From assembly GCA_016789265.1 (NCBI GenBank), contig JAEUQK010000018.1:235543-299542 (forward strand): 64,000 nt of DNA, read 5' to 3'. The notes beneath the pieces are model-generated. The model made no database searches and was not told where the DNA came from. It saw only the letters and a program-made list of their open reading frames with translations. The position numbers were made by a program, and so were the translations under genes. Source of the stretch: Blastocatellia bacterium. Lineage in GTDB: Bacteria > Acidobacteriota > Blastocatellia > Pyrinomonadales > Pyrinomonadaceae. Of the stretch, positions 8,928 to 17,911 are shown piece by piece. Position 1 is the first letter of the stretch, and each line of letters begins with the position of its first letter.

Positions 8928-8996
8928 AATCGCTGTTACATTGGACCCCAAGCCCTTTGACTCTCCGGCGATCTTACATTTTTATCATCCGAGGAA

Positions 8997-9464
8997 ATGA
9001 TAAGGTCAATAGTTACAAAGATAACCGGCTTGATCGCAGAGCGTTCCCACTCGCCTCGACGAAAATTTGAAGCGCCGATACGTATTTCCTTCGAGCCGCT
9101 CAATCTCGCCGGCATTCACATCTCCTCAGCCGAAGGTATTTACATGTCCGGCGAAACCGTCGATCTGAGTAAGACCGGTATCGCGTTCATGGCGTCGGCC
9201 ATCAGGTTGAAGGAGAACTACCTCGTCGGACACGAACGCGTTTTAAATGTTGAGATCGATCTGCCGGGCGGCAAGGTGCGGATGCAGGTAGTTGGCCGCC
9301 GATATGAGCGGGACCCGGGACATATGTCCACAGAAAAGTATCTAGTCGGGTGCGAGATCGTTAACATGTCGAAACAGGACCGCGACGCGTATTTCCAGTT
9401 CCTGAGATATGGCGGAAAACGCCGGGGAGCTACGTCTCCCAGTTTGGAACTTGGCGGGAGCTAA
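8997..9464 (+). CDS. PilZ domain protein
   Basis: A 155-residue cytosolic protein. It has the paired arginines of a PilZ domain (R21-R22 in SPRRKFEAPIRI) and the second motif D56-x-S-x-x-G61 (VDLSKTGIAF), which together bind cyclic di-GMP in this family. The rest of the beta-barrel follows (LNVEIDLPGGKVRMQVVGR). No effector domain is attached, so it probably acts as a small adaptor. GAGG lies only two bases before the ATG, a tight ribosome binding site. A strong terminator follows at 9486, so the gene ends a transcript. Confidence 0.85.
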   Translation: MIRSIVTKITGLIAERSHSPRRKFEAPIRISFEPLNLAGIHISSAEGIYMSGETVDLSKTGIAFMASAIRLKENYLVGHERVLNVEIDLPGGKVRMQVVGRRYERDPGHMSTEKYLVGCEIVNMSKQDRDAYFQFLRYGGKRRGATSPSLELGGS

Positions 9465-9485
9465 AAACTGATCACATGATGAACG

Positions 9486-9520
9486 AAGCGTCGGAATTAT
9501 GGCCGACGCTTTTTTGTTTT
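9486..9520 (+). terminator. Rho-independent terminator after the PilZ gene
   Basis: AAGCGTCGG (9486-9494) pairs perfectly with CCGACGCTT (9503-9511), with an 8-base loop and a T-run that continues as TTTTTGTTTT. It separates the PilZ gene from the oxidoreductase. Confidence 0.9.
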
Positions 9521-9545
9521 AATGCCAGCGGATAGAATCGAGAAC

Positions 9546-10625
9546 ATGAGCAATAAAGTTGGGATCGGTGTTATCGGAACCGGATTTGCGCGAAAGGTGC
9601 AATTGCCGGCGTTTGCGAATTGTGAAGGGGCAGAAATTGTGTCCATTGCGAGCGGGTCTCTCGCAAACGCTAAATCGGCGGCAAGGGAATTTGATGCCGA
9701 ACATTTTACCGCGGATTGGCGAGAGACGGTCTCGCATCCCGGCGTCGATCTGGTCTGCATGACTACACCGCCAAACCTGCATCGGGAGATGGTCTTGTTC
9801 GCACTGGACAACCAAAGGCACATCATCGCAGAAAAACCAATGGCGATGAATGCCGCCGAAGCAGAGGAAATGAAACAGGCGGCCGACGACACGAATGTTT
9901 TGGCGTTGATCGACCACGAACTACGGTTTCAGCCCGGACGGCAACGGGCGTACGCAATGATCCGCGATGGCCAAATTGGAAGGATACGACACGCGAAATA
10001 CAATTTCCGAGCACCTCACCGAGGCGATGGGAGCCTGCCGTGGAACTGGTGGTCCGACGTCGAGCAGGGCGGCGGAGCGTTGGGAGCGATCAATTCGCAT
10101 ATCATCGATTCTTTCAATTGGTTTCTCGGCAACGAGATATCGAGCGTATTCTGCCAACTCCAGACCCACGTCAAACGGCGGCCGTTCGAAGACGGGCTTC
10201 GGGAGGTGACGACTGACGACGAGGCCAACATGATCGTGCGGTTTGCCGATGGTGAGTTAACTGACGACGCGACCGGACTGGTCTCGGTGTCGATGGTCGA
10301 GCAGCCTGAATACCTGAACCGGATAGAGTTTTTTGGAACCGAAGGTGCGATTCGCATCGATCATCGCGGGGAACTATTTACCGGAAAGAACGGCGACGCA
10401 GAGTGGACGGCGATAGATGTCGATCTCGGCTCTCCGATAGCGGGAGCCGCCGATACAGGTTTCTCGCGAGCATTCAATCTGTTTGCTCCGCGAATTATTG
10501 ACGCGATGATCAAAGGCGAAAACTACATCGAACACGCCGCGACTTTCGAAGACGGCCTCAAGGTTCAGCGGGTTTTGGATGCGGCTCGGGAGTCGAACGC
10601 GACCGGTCGAATGATAATGCTCTGA
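9546..10625 (+). CDS. Gfo/Idh/MocA family oxidoreductase
   Basis: A 359-residue NAD(P)-dependent dehydrogenase. The N-terminal Rossmann motif is GVIGTGFARKVQLPAF, followed by the conserved AEKPMAMN strand (EKP motif) near residue 95 and the C-terminal beta-sheet domain starting around DHELRFQPGRQRAYAMI. Family members oxidise sugars or related polyols; the substrate cannot be read from sequence. ATG 9546 is preferred over ATG 9522, which lies two bases after the terminator T-run and adds residues that do not fit the family. It appears monocistronic. Confidence 0.88.
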   Translation: MSNKVGIGVIGTGFARKVQLPAFANCEGAEIVSIASGSLANAKSAAREFDAEHFTADWRETVSHPGVDLVCMTTPPNLHREMVLFALDNQRHIIAEKPMAMNAAEAEEMKQAADDTNVLALIDHELRFQPGRQRAYAMIRDGQIGRIRHAKYNFRAPHRGDGSLPWNWWSDVEQGGGALGAINSHIIDSFNWFLGNEISSVFCQLQTHVKRRPFEDGLREVTTDDEANMIVRFADGELTDDATGLVSVSMVEQPEYLNRIEFFGTEGAIRIDHRGELFTGKNGDAEWTAIDVDLGSPIAGAADTGFSRAFNLFAPRIIDAMIKGENYIEHAATFEDGLKVQRVLDAARESNATGRMIML

Positions 10626-10755
10626 TAAATGCAGCACTCGTCGCGCGGAAATGGGTGCCCATGGTTTGATCAAAACTACCCAAGAGATGTCCGTTTAGGT
10701 GAAAATTAGCAAACTAAGCTACCCAAATGGGCGGTGAAATGGAAAGTCTTTCGGA

Positions 10756-10821
10756 TTATTCTCTTGACAGTTGATTGATAACCGAAGCGAGGCCGCAAAT
10801 TAGGGCAATTAGTTTACTCAT
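10756..10821 (-). CDS. Possible 21-residue small hydrophobic protein
   Basis: ATG 10821 opens a 21-codon frame with a hydrophobic middle (LIALICGLASVI) and a charged end (LSRE). The ribosome binding site is exceptionally good: AAGGGGAAGG ends four bases before the ATG. The frame lies alone in the gap between the oxidoreductase and the S9 peptidase, downstream of a bidirectional terminator, so it would need its own promoter; none is clear. I do not recognise it. It could be a small membrane peptide or a chance frame. The rest of the 10626-10876 gap shows nothing else. Confidence 0.45.
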   Translation of the reverse strand: MSKLIALICGLASVINQLSRE

Positions 10822-10876
10822 TTTTCCTTCCCCTTATCCATCCAAATTTCCGCAAAGTCGGTTTCGCTAAGGCTTA

Positions 10877-10916
10877 CAAAAAGCGGGTGGTCCGCAAATA
10901 CCACCCGCATTATTTT
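10877..10916 (-). terminator. Bidirectional Rho-independent terminator
   Basis: GCGGGTGGT (10883-10891) and ACCACCCGC (10900-10908) form a perfect 9-bp stem. On the minus strand it is followed by TTTTTG, right after the S9 peptidase stop. On the plus strand it is followed by ATTATTTTTTATTT. Confidence 0.85.
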
Positions 10917-12875
10917 TTATTTCATGTACTTATCCAGAAAGTCTGCGACCAGCGGAAAAAGATCGAGACGGTTCTTGAGCTTCGAGATTCCATGGCCTTC
11001 GTCGTCGTAGAGTTTGTATTGCACCACGGCACCCCGTTTTCTCAGGGCATCGACCATCTGCTCTCCTTCCGTATATGGTACTCGCGGGTCGTTTCGCCCT
11101 GAGATCACGAAGAGAGGTGTTTTGATACGGTCGATCTTGCGGATAGGCGAGATCCTTCGCAGAAATTCAATGTCCTTGTCGAGCCTCCCGTACTCGACCT
11201 CTCTTTGACGGCGCCGATAGCTTGAGGTGTTGGTGAGAAATGTCTCCCAGTTTGTGATCGCGACCGTGCCGACCGCGGCCGCCCAAAGGTCGGGATAAAG
11301 CGTGATAGCCGCCATCGTCATATATCCTCCGTAGCTTCCGCCGATCACAGCTATACGTTTTGGATCCGAACCGCTTCGCTTTAACCATTCGTGTGCGGCC
11401 GCGAGATCTTTGACCGAATCTTCGCGTTTTTCTACGTCGTCAAGATGCGTGTAGGTCTTCCCGTAGCCGGTCGAGCCTCGCACATTGGGGTCCAAGATCG
11501 CGTATCCACGGGAAAGATAATACTGAAACAACGCGTTGAAACCAGGCCGCGACTGGCCTTCGGGGCCGCCATGAACCGAAACGATGACCGGAGCACGCGG
11601 CGGTTTGGTGACCGAAACCGACTTGGACGCCTGAGTTTCCTTCGAGGCGACCTTAACATCACTTGCGCCTTTGGGTTTGTAGTACCAGGCCGGTATCTCG
11701 CGCCCGTCGAAGGACTTGAATTTGATCAGTTCGGGTGCGACAAACGTTTTTGGATCGATACCCGCCTGATCGCTTTGAGTAACTTGAGCAAGTCGTTTGG
11801 ACCTGAGATCGTATACCCAGACGTCGCCATTCTGCGTGGATGAACTAAATGAAAATGCGAGCTTACTGCCGTCTTTTGAAAATGCCGTCCCGCCGACTAT
11901 CCCCTGAGCAGGAAGCTTTACTTCAACTGCCTGTTTGTCCACGGTCGAGATCAAGGGTTTACCGCCAGTTTCGATCTTTCTAAGAAAAAGTTCCGAAAAC
12001 CCATTGTTGTTCACCGTGTAGGCCATGATCGAGTCATTTGAGTTCAGAGTAATGCCCCCGACATCCCAACTTGGGCCATCGACGATCTCGATCGAACGGT
12101 TTGCCTCGGACCAATCATCGCCGGATGCGTTCTTTTGGCGAAGCTGCGTCAGCGCAGAGAATTCACGTCCGTTGTTCGACGTCATTAATATGCTGTCGGC
12201 GAGGAATTCGGCATCGCCAAATTCGGACGCATCCGTGTGAGGCGTAAGCAGGATCTCGTTTTTGGTCCTGACATCAATCAGAAAAAGATCATTGTCGAGG
12301 CTTTTCTCGATGCGGTCGCGGGAGACAATGATCTGTCTGCCGTTATCACTCAGAGCTATGACGCTGTTGTTTCCGTCGTGCTGAAAGAGCAAGACCTCTT
12401 TGCCGCTCGCAATGTCCATCGCGTAAATGTCAAAGAACTGGCGGTTACGTTTATTCGAGGCATAGGCGATAACGTCACCATCATCGGAGATCAGGCCGAA
12501 ATTATGACGTACCGACGGCTCGTCGGTCAGAGATCTCACGCCCGAACCGTCCGGCTTCATCCAGTAAAACTGAGTATTCTCATCACCGCCGCGAGCCTTG
12601 CCAAAGACTATACCGCTGCCATCGGGCAGCCAGCGGGCAAAGCCGATATTGTCTTCGTAATTGGTAAGCTGAACCGGCTTGCCGGCGGGTAGATCGACCT
12701 TCCACACCTGTGTCGTGCCGGTCGTGTTCGAGAGGTATATCAACTGTTTTGCGTCGGGCGAAAAGCTGGGTGAGCCTGCCGACTTGATGTTGAGATATTG
12801 CTGTATCGTGTACGGCTGAGCGGAGACGACAACAGAAAATAAAAGTATCGAGAAAAGGACGGTTAGTTTCTTCAT
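10917..12875 (-). CDS. S9 family serine peptidase (acylaminoacyl/dipeptidyl peptidase type)
   Basis: A 652-residue exported peptidase. MKKLTVLFSILLFSVVVSAQ is a clear signal peptide. Residues ~30-370 form a WD40/TolB-like propeller (SPSFSPDAKQLIYLSN and similar blades). The C-terminal alpha/beta hydrolase contains the catalytic Ser in GGSYGGYM, Asp in GRNDPRVPY and His in DEGHGI. Such enzymes cleave short peptides and fit a protein-degrading lifestyle along with the other peptidases here. The ribosome binding site GAGG lies seven bases before the ATG. The next upstream gene is an M61 peptidase on the same strand, 76 bp away. Confidence 0.93.
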   Translation of the reverse strand: MKKLTVLFSILLFSVVVSAQPYTIQQYLNIKSAGSPSFSPDAKQLIYLSNTTGTTQVWKVDLPAGKPVQLTNYEDNIGFARWLPDGSGIVFGKARGGDENTQFYWMKPDGSGVRSLTDEPSVRHNFGLISDDGDVIAYASNKRNRQFFDIYAMDIASGKEVLLFQHDGNNSVIALSDNGRQIIVSRDRIEKSLDNDLFLIDVRTKNEILLTPHTDASEFGDAEFLADSILMTSNNGREFSALTQLRQKNASGDDWSEANRSIEIVDGPSWDVGGITLNSNDSIMAYTVNNNGFSELFLRKIETGGKPLISTVDKQAVEVKLPAQGIVGGTAFSKDGSKLAFSFSSSTQNGDVWVYDLRSKRLAQVTQSDQAGIDPKTFVAPELIKFKSFDGREIPAWYYKPKGASDVKVASKETQASKSVSVTKPPRAPVIVSVHGGPEGQSRPGFNALFQYYLSRGYAILDPNVRGSTGYGKTYTHLDDVEKREDSVKDLAAAHEWLKRSGSDPKRIAVIGGSYGGYMTMAAITLYPDLWAAAVGTVAITNWETFLTNTSSYRRRQREVEYGRLDKDIEFLRRISPIRKIDRIKTPLFVISGRNDPRVPYTEGEQMVDALRKRGAVVQYKLYDDEGHGISKLKNRLDLFPLVADFLDKYMK

Positions 12876-12951
12876 GTGGATGCCTCAAGATCGAAATTAT
12901 CTATGCGGGAGTATAGACCAATTTCAATTTCGAGCGCAGCCAAGGCTGCAG

Positions 12952-14613
12952 CTATTTTGCCGCTATTCGAAACTGTGGAATGCTTACACGTTCTTTTGCT
13001 ACTGGCAGATACCTGATCATCTTTTCGATTCCATGTTCTCTTACCTTTAGCTCGATCTCCTTAGTTGTGTCGCCAAAAGTTAACGAAAGTCCCCCGTTAC
13101 GCTGTTGGCCGTCGCGAAGTCCAGCCTCGTATGCTGCGCTGTTCGGGTGGACTCCTGATACAACGCGCTCCTTGGCAAACTTTTCGAAATCGAAGCCAAG
13201 TTCGAATACAGGTACTTTGACGACCTCCCGTGTAAACCCGTTACCAAGAGCGTCAGCTACGGGTTCGATGGTCTCGCCGTCGATGATGGTTCGCTTGATC
13301 AACGAGGCAGTATCACTCTTGAGATATTTATTAAATCGCTGTGTAAGTGATTCGAATGTTATCGGCTTCGGTGCCCTGCGCGATGCAGCAAATAGATCCA
13401 ACATGACGTCGTCGAGAGACTGTTTCCCGGCGGTTTCTCGTTTGATCGCAGCATTCAGGTTTGTTGCGAACAATAGTCCGCGGAGATACGGCAGCCGGCT
13501 GACGCCGCGGTCGTTCCAAAAATCTTTGATTATCCGTTCGTTCGGTTCGTTGCGGACCGGCAGCATGTAATATTCGCGAATGAGTTCGTTGTAACGACCC
13601 ACAAACTCCTCTTGTGTGATCAACCCACCGCGATAGAGCAGCTGGTAAGTGTAGAACTCGGTGAAGCCCTCGCTAAACCAGTAGAGGGATTGTTCGGGTT
13701 CCGGCATTTTACCTAGCCGCGCCGGGTTCCAGTTATGGAAATATTCGTGAGCGAGCAATCCGCGAAGACCATCGATATTTGCATTTGGGGTCGCAAACAG
13801 TGCAAACGAATCGGTCAAACCAGTTCCGCCAAAGGAAAACGTATTCGGCCCTTCGTCCACGGGAACAAGGGTGACGAGAAAATAGTCCTGAGAATTATCG
13901 TTAAAGAAATCGCGTTCGGTCTCGATCACCTTGCGGACCATTTCCGCGAGTTCCGCGTCGGTAAAATTCCAGCTTCCGCGGATCGCAACATTGACGGGTT
14001 TCCCGGAAGCTTTTGTGGAGGTGATCCGAAAGTTGCCCGCAACGAAGATGGACGAACGAAGATCGCTGAATTGCGTCTTAAACCTCTGTGACCGTTTGCT
14101 AACGCCGAAACTGTTCGCAATCGTCCAGCTTCTGTCTAACCGCTTCCATTCAAGTTCGACTGCGACCTCGGACTCATCTTTCCATTCCGGCAGCACCCAG
14201 ACCGTGTTGCCGATCCAATGTATGAACTCCCGGGTCGAGACGGGACGATAACGGACGCTATTTTTCAATTGGCCTTGAAAGTCCTGGGTTAGCTCATAAA
14301 CTATGGTGATCTTTTCACCAGGCCTGTGCGATATCGTCTTTAAAAACGGTTCCGCGGTGTCGAGAGTCGTTGCCGACGCCGGCAAGACGCTCAGGATCCG
14401 GATCGCCTTAAAGAGCTCGCGCTGACCGCCCCATTCGTTCGGTAACCGCACGTTTGTAGTTCCGCTCGCGTCACCTTCGAACGATATGCTTACTTTGAAT
14501 TTTGCGTCGGTCCCCGGTTCAACGACGATCTTCAGGTCATTTTGCTTTGCCGAGACCGTCACACTCCACAGTGCCGCAGTAAATAATAGATAGATCAGCT
14601 TTCGTCCAAACAT
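12952..14613 (-). CDS. M61 family (glycyl aminopeptidase-like) metallopeptidase
   Basis: A 553-residue secreted metallopeptidase with signal peptide MFGRKLIYLLFTAALWSVTVSA. The zinc site HEYFH (HExxH, in LLAHEYFHNWNPARLG) and the downstream Glu region WFSEGFTEFYT are typical of M61. The N-terminal beta domain precedes them and a C-terminal PDZ-like region (SGVHPNSAAYEAGLRDGQ) follows. The ribosome binding site AAGG is six bases before the ATG. It lies in the same orientation as the S9 peptidase and the upstream NTF2-like gene; an operon is possible. Confidence 0.92.
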   Translation of the reverse strand: MFGRKLIYLLFTAALWSVTVSAKQNDLKIVVEPGTDAKFKVSISFEGDASGTTNVRLPNEWGGQRELFKAIRILSVLPASATTLDTAEPFLKTISHRPGEKITIVYELTQDFQGQLKNSVRYRPVSTREFIHWIGNTVWVLPEWKDESEVAVELEWKRLDRSWTIANSFGVSKRSQRFKTQFSDLRSSIFVAGNFRITSTKASGKPVNVAIRGSWNFTDAELAEMVRKVIETERDFFNDNSQDYFLVTLVPVDEGPNTFSFGGTGLTDSFALFATPNANIDGLRGLLAHEYFHNWNPARLGKMPEPEQSLYWFSEGFTEFYTYQLLYRGGLITQEEFVGRYNELIREYYMLPVRNEPNERIIKDFWNDRGVSRLPYLRGLLFATNLNAAIKRETAGKQSLDDVMLDLFAASRRAPKPITFESLTQRFNKYLKSDTASLIKRTIIDGETIEPVADALGNGFTREVVKVPVFELGFDFEKFAKERVVSGVHPNSAAYEAGLRDGQQRNGGLSLTFGDTTKEIELKVREHGIEKMIRYLPVAKERVSIPQFRIAAK

Positions 14614-14699
14614 AAAGAACCTTAAACGCCGGGCGTTCGATTTTGTTCGATAATACAGACGAAAAGGACATCAAAAACGTCCATTTGGGTAGGAAACGC

Positions 14700-15137
14700 T
14701 TAACTAGTGTGGTCGTGGATGATCTTCCAGCCATCCTTGAACTTTCGGAAGATCAGGGTGAATTTACCACCTGGGTTGTCTTTTTCCCGTTTGAGCGACC
14801 AACTGCCGAGCACCACGGCCGAGTCTTTTGAAAGCACGGTTATTTCAAGGTCGGAAAATGTAAGCGTACCCATTGCAGCTCTGTTCGGATAGCTTTTCTT
14901 ATAGTTGTCCAGCGTCGGCTGCCAGCCGCGAGTAACCCTGGATGATACGAACACCAATTTCTCCGAATTCCAATATCCTTTCATGAATCCGTCGATGTCG
15001 CCTTTGTTCCAATCCGCGGCCTGTCGATCCATAACGGCGCGAATCTCGCCGGCGATCGAGGCCTTTTGCGATTCAGACTGGCCGAAAATTGCCAAGGACA
15101 ATACCAAGAGAAGCGAAGCGGCAAAGATATGTTTCAT
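14700..15137 (-). CDS. Exported NTF2-like (DUF4440/SnoaL) protein
   Basis: A 145-residue protein with signal peptide MKHIFAASLLLVLSLAIFGQ, then a single NTF2-like domain: the helix IRAVMDRQAADWNKGDIDGF, then the strands VLGSWSLKRE, GGKFTLIFRKF and DGWKIIHDHTS, which are typical of DUF4440. These domains bind small ligands or act as enzymes; the ligand is unknown. ATG 15137 is preferred over an upstream start at 15200 because it begins the signal peptide and lies eight bases after the stop of the sterol-desaturase-type gene, suggesting translational coupling. Confidence 0.82.
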   Translation of the reverse strand: MKHIFAASLLLVLSLAIFGQSESQKASIAGEIRAVMDRQAADWNKGDIDGFMKGYWNSEKLVFVSSRVTRGWQPTLDNYKKSYPNRAAMGTLTFSDLEITVLSKDSAVVLGSWSLKREKDNPGGKFTLIFRKFKDGWKIIHDHTS

Positions 15138-15144
15138 TTTAGTT

Positions 15145-16374
15145 TTATGCCGGCAGGAGTTTCGGGCTTGCCGGTCGGAAATACAAATTGGTCCAAACAA
15201 ATGAATATGCGGAAACCCCGATGAGCAGGAAAAGCAGTCCCGACGGTTGATACAGCTCGTTGAAAGCGATCACCGCCGCAGCGGTAACGACGATCCGCAG
15301 GTTCTCCGAGATCCAGAGCCACGGCTTTGCCTCAAGGATCCCGCTCCAGTTTATGATATGCCACCATAATAGAGTGGCCCCGGCCCAACGTTCGGCGGTC
15401 GTCCACGCAAGCAGATTCGAAATTACGCCCAGCATCAGAAAGACTCCGACTACGAACTGGACGATAAGATAAAATTTTGAATTTTCGAACATCGCCGGCC
15501 GGAACCTGATCTGGTTTTCGGTAGTGATCTCCACCAATTCCTTAGGCTCGACTCCCGGCGGTCGCCAGCCTGCGGGCATGAACCAAAGCCGGATCTTGTC
15601 CCACAATTCTGGCGTCGCCATCGCGTATTTCCATAGGACAATGAAGTAATGAAAATTTATGCGCACCGGATTCCAGCTCTTCGGATGATCGTAGATACCA
15701 TAAACCACTTTCTCCTTTTCCTCGGCAAATGAGCCGAACATCTTGTCCCAAATGATCAGAAATTCACCGAAATTCTTGTCGAGGTAAGGAAAATTCACGC
15801 CGTGATGGACGCGGTGATGCGACGGCGTGGTGAAATACTTCTCGAACCAGCCGAGTTTCCCGATCCATTCTGTATGGTGGAGAAATGCGATGAACAGATG
15901 AATACCGCTCATCATATAAATGTGCAGCGGTTGAAATCCTATCAGTGCAAGCGGCCAAAAAAAGAGAAAAGAGCAAAATCTCTGTGTGACGCTTGCTCGA
16001 AGCGCTACCATGAAATTCATTTCCTCCGCCGAATGATGCGGCGAGTGGGCCGCCCACATGATGTTTATCGCGTGTCCCCATCGGTGCACCCAATAAAAAA
16101 TAAAATCGACACCTAGCAGAAGTAGAATGAACGACCACCAGTTCATCTCGATCGTAAAGAGCCGATAGTTTTCCCAAAGATAACCGTAAACGACATAAAC
16201 ACCGGCAGCGACGAGGACATTTACCGTTTGATTTCCAAGCGCAGTTCCAAAATTTGCGATCGCCTCAGGAAACGAGATGTATTCTCGTTTGTAAACAATG
16301 CAGAGGCCGACCTCAAGCAGGACGAAGAAAAGCGCGATCGGCGTCAGATACGTGTAAATGTTGGTTTCCTGCAT
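15145..16374 (-). CDS. Sterol desaturase / fatty acid hydroxylase superfamily membrane enzyme
   Basis: A 409-residue integral membrane di-iron oxygenase. The three histidine clusters are H-x3-H (HRWGH), H-x2-HH (HSPHH) and HHxxHH (HHRVHH), all between residues ~95 and 190. The first half resembles bacterial relatives of alkylglycerol monooxygenase. The C-terminal ~130 residues add further membrane segments. It would hydroxylate or desaturate a lipid in the inner membrane; the substrate is not predictable. It is divergent from the amidase and probably cotranscribed with the small NTF2-like gene. Confidence 0.87.
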   Translation of the reverse strand: MQETNIYTYLTPIALFFVLLEVGLCIVYKREYISFPEAIANFGTALGNQTVNVLVAAGVYVVYGYLWENYRLFTIEMNWWSFILLLLGVDFIFYWVHRWGHAINIMWAAHSPHHSAEEMNFMVALRASVTQRFCSFLFFWPLALIGFQPLHIYMMSGIHLFIAFLHHTEWIGKLGWFEKYFTTPSHHRVHHGVNFPYLDKNFGEFLIIWDKMFGSFAEEKEKVVYGIYDHPKSWNPVRINFHYFIVLWKYAMATPELWDKIRLWFMPAGWRPPGVEPKELVEITTENQIRFRPAMFENSKFYLIVQFVVGVFLMLGVISNLLAWTTAERWAGATLLWWHIINWSGILEAKPWLWISENLRIVVTAAAVIAFNELYQPSGLLFLLIGVSAYSFVWTNLYFRPASPKLLPA

Positions 16375-16431
16375 CTCAGAAACGGAAAAACGACGGATCG
16401 GAAAGTGAGCCTAATATAATACAATTTCGAA

Positions 16432-17895
16432 ATGCCGCAAAGAACGATCACTCGCCGCGAACTCCTTGCAGGATTGGCCGTCGGGTCGGGAACCGCATTG
16501 CTCGGTATGGTCGGATGTTCACGTTCTCAAAACGCTGTCATCAGCCGCGGCGAGGATCTCACAATGCTCGACCTTAGCGAGGCTTCCAATGCAGTTCGGG
16601 TTAAGGAAGTGTCCCCGGTTGAACTGACAAAGGCATGCCTTGAACGGATCGGCCGTTTGGATGGCAAACTGAATTCGTTCATAACAGTGACGCCAGAGAT
16701 CGCCCTTGAGCACGCGCGCTCGGCAGAAGAGGCGGTCACAAAAGGCGGTTGGCAAGGACCGCTCCATGGGATCCCGATCGCCGTTAAGGACAATATAGAC
16801 ACGGCGGGCATTCGGACTACCGCGGCAAGCGCTGTGTTTCTTGATCGCGTGCCGACGCGAGATGCTGAGGTGATCAGGCGATTGAAGGATGCAGGAGCGG
16901 TTATCCTTGGCAAACTGAACTTACACGAATTTGCCGGCGGCACGACATCCGCGATCAGCCACTTTGGGCCAGTCCGTAATCCCTGGAATCTTGAATATAT
17001 CGCTGGCGGTTCGTCGGGCGGTAATGGGGCTGCTGTGGCGGCCGGCCTTTGTTTTGGGTCCGTGGGCACTGATACGGGAGGTTCGATACGCATTCCTGCC
17101 GCATGCTGCGGGATAGTCGGGCTGAAACCGACCTACGACGTTGTTAATACAGACGGCCTGATATTTGTCTCGAGATCATTCGACCATATCGGGCCGATGT
17201 GCCGAACGGTGACTGACACCGCTTTGATGTTCGGGGCAATGACCGATCATCCGGTCGCACGAGACTTTGATCCGAACTCTCCGCCGAGCACCTTAGGCCT
17301 CAGAGTTGGTTTGCTTCCAGCCAAAGTGCCGATCTGTGACGCGGAGGTGGATCTAGAGGTGCGATCCGTTGTAAATGAGGCGATCGACGTGATTCGTTCG
17401 CTCGTCGCAGTGGTTCGCGATGCGGAGATTCCGATGCCGGAACTGGGGGACATTATCGGTGCCGAGGAGTATCCGTTTCACATGCCGTACCTCGATGCGT
17501 CACCTGCCCTTTACGATCCAAGAACACGTGAAAATATTTTGAACGGTAAGAAGATCGCCAAATCAGACTATGACCGAATGGTAACTGAACTGAGTCAGCA
17601 TCGCCGAATGATCGGCAGCGCGTTCTCTGACGTCGATCTGGTCGTTTTGCCCACGCTTGCCAGTCTGCCTTTGGCCATTAATGAGGCGACCGAACCATTT
17701 GCCTTGAACGCTTGTACGTTTGCCTTCAGCATCGGCGGACTGCCTGCGATCTCTGTACCGTGCGGCTTTTCAAGGTCCGGTCTTCCGGTGGGATTGCTGA
17801 TCGGAGGGCCGCCATTGTCGGAGTGCAAGATCCTCGCTCTTGCTGCGGCATATGAAAAAGCCGCCGGTTGGGAGAAGCGGCGGCCGTCGATCTGA
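16432..17895 (+). CDS. Exported amidase-signature family protein
   Basis: A 487-residue amidase. The catalytic Lys lies in VKDNIDTAG, the cis-Ser in the GGSSGG motif and the nucleophile Ser in DTGGSIRIPA, so the Ser-cisSer-Lys triad is complete. The N-terminus has a twin-arginine-like start (TITRRELLAGLAVGSG) followed by LGMVGC, so it may be exported by Tat and lipidated at Cys29. That is unlike GatA, which stays in the cytosol, so a role in tRNA amidation is unlikely. No ribosome binding site precedes the ATG. A TATAAT at 16415-16420 lies only 11 bases before it, so translation may be nearly leaderless. Confidence 0.88.
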   Translation: MPQRTITRRELLAGLAVGSGTALLGMVGCSRSQNAVISRGEDLTMLDLSEASNAVRVKEVSPVELTKACLERIGRLDGKLNSFITVTPEIALEHARSAEEAVTKGGWQGPLHGIPIAVKDNIDTAGIRTTAASAVFLDRVPTRDAEVIRRLKDAGAVILGKLNLHEFAGGTTSAISHFGPVRNPWNLEYIAGGSSGGNGAAVAAGLCFGSVGTDTGGSIRIPAACCGIVGLKPTYDVVNTDGLIFVSRSFDHIGPMCRTVTDTALMFGAMTDHPVARDFDPNSPPSTLGLRVGLLPAKVPICDAEVDLEVRSVVNEAIDVIRSLVAVVRDAEIPMPELGDIIGAEEYPFHMPYLDASPALYDPRTRENILNGKKIAKSDYDRMVTELSQHRRMIGSAFSDVDLVVLPTLASLPLAINEATEPFALNACTFAFSIGGLPAISVPCGFSRSGLPVGLLIGGPPLSECKILALAAAYEKAAGWEKRRPSI

Positions 17896-17911
17896 TCCGT
17901 ACTGTTGGGTC

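Noticed and set aside
9522..9545. Start of the Gfo/Idh/MocA gene at ATG 9522
   Set aside because: It lies two bases beyond a terminator T-run and adds residues outside the family alignment; ATG 9546 fits.
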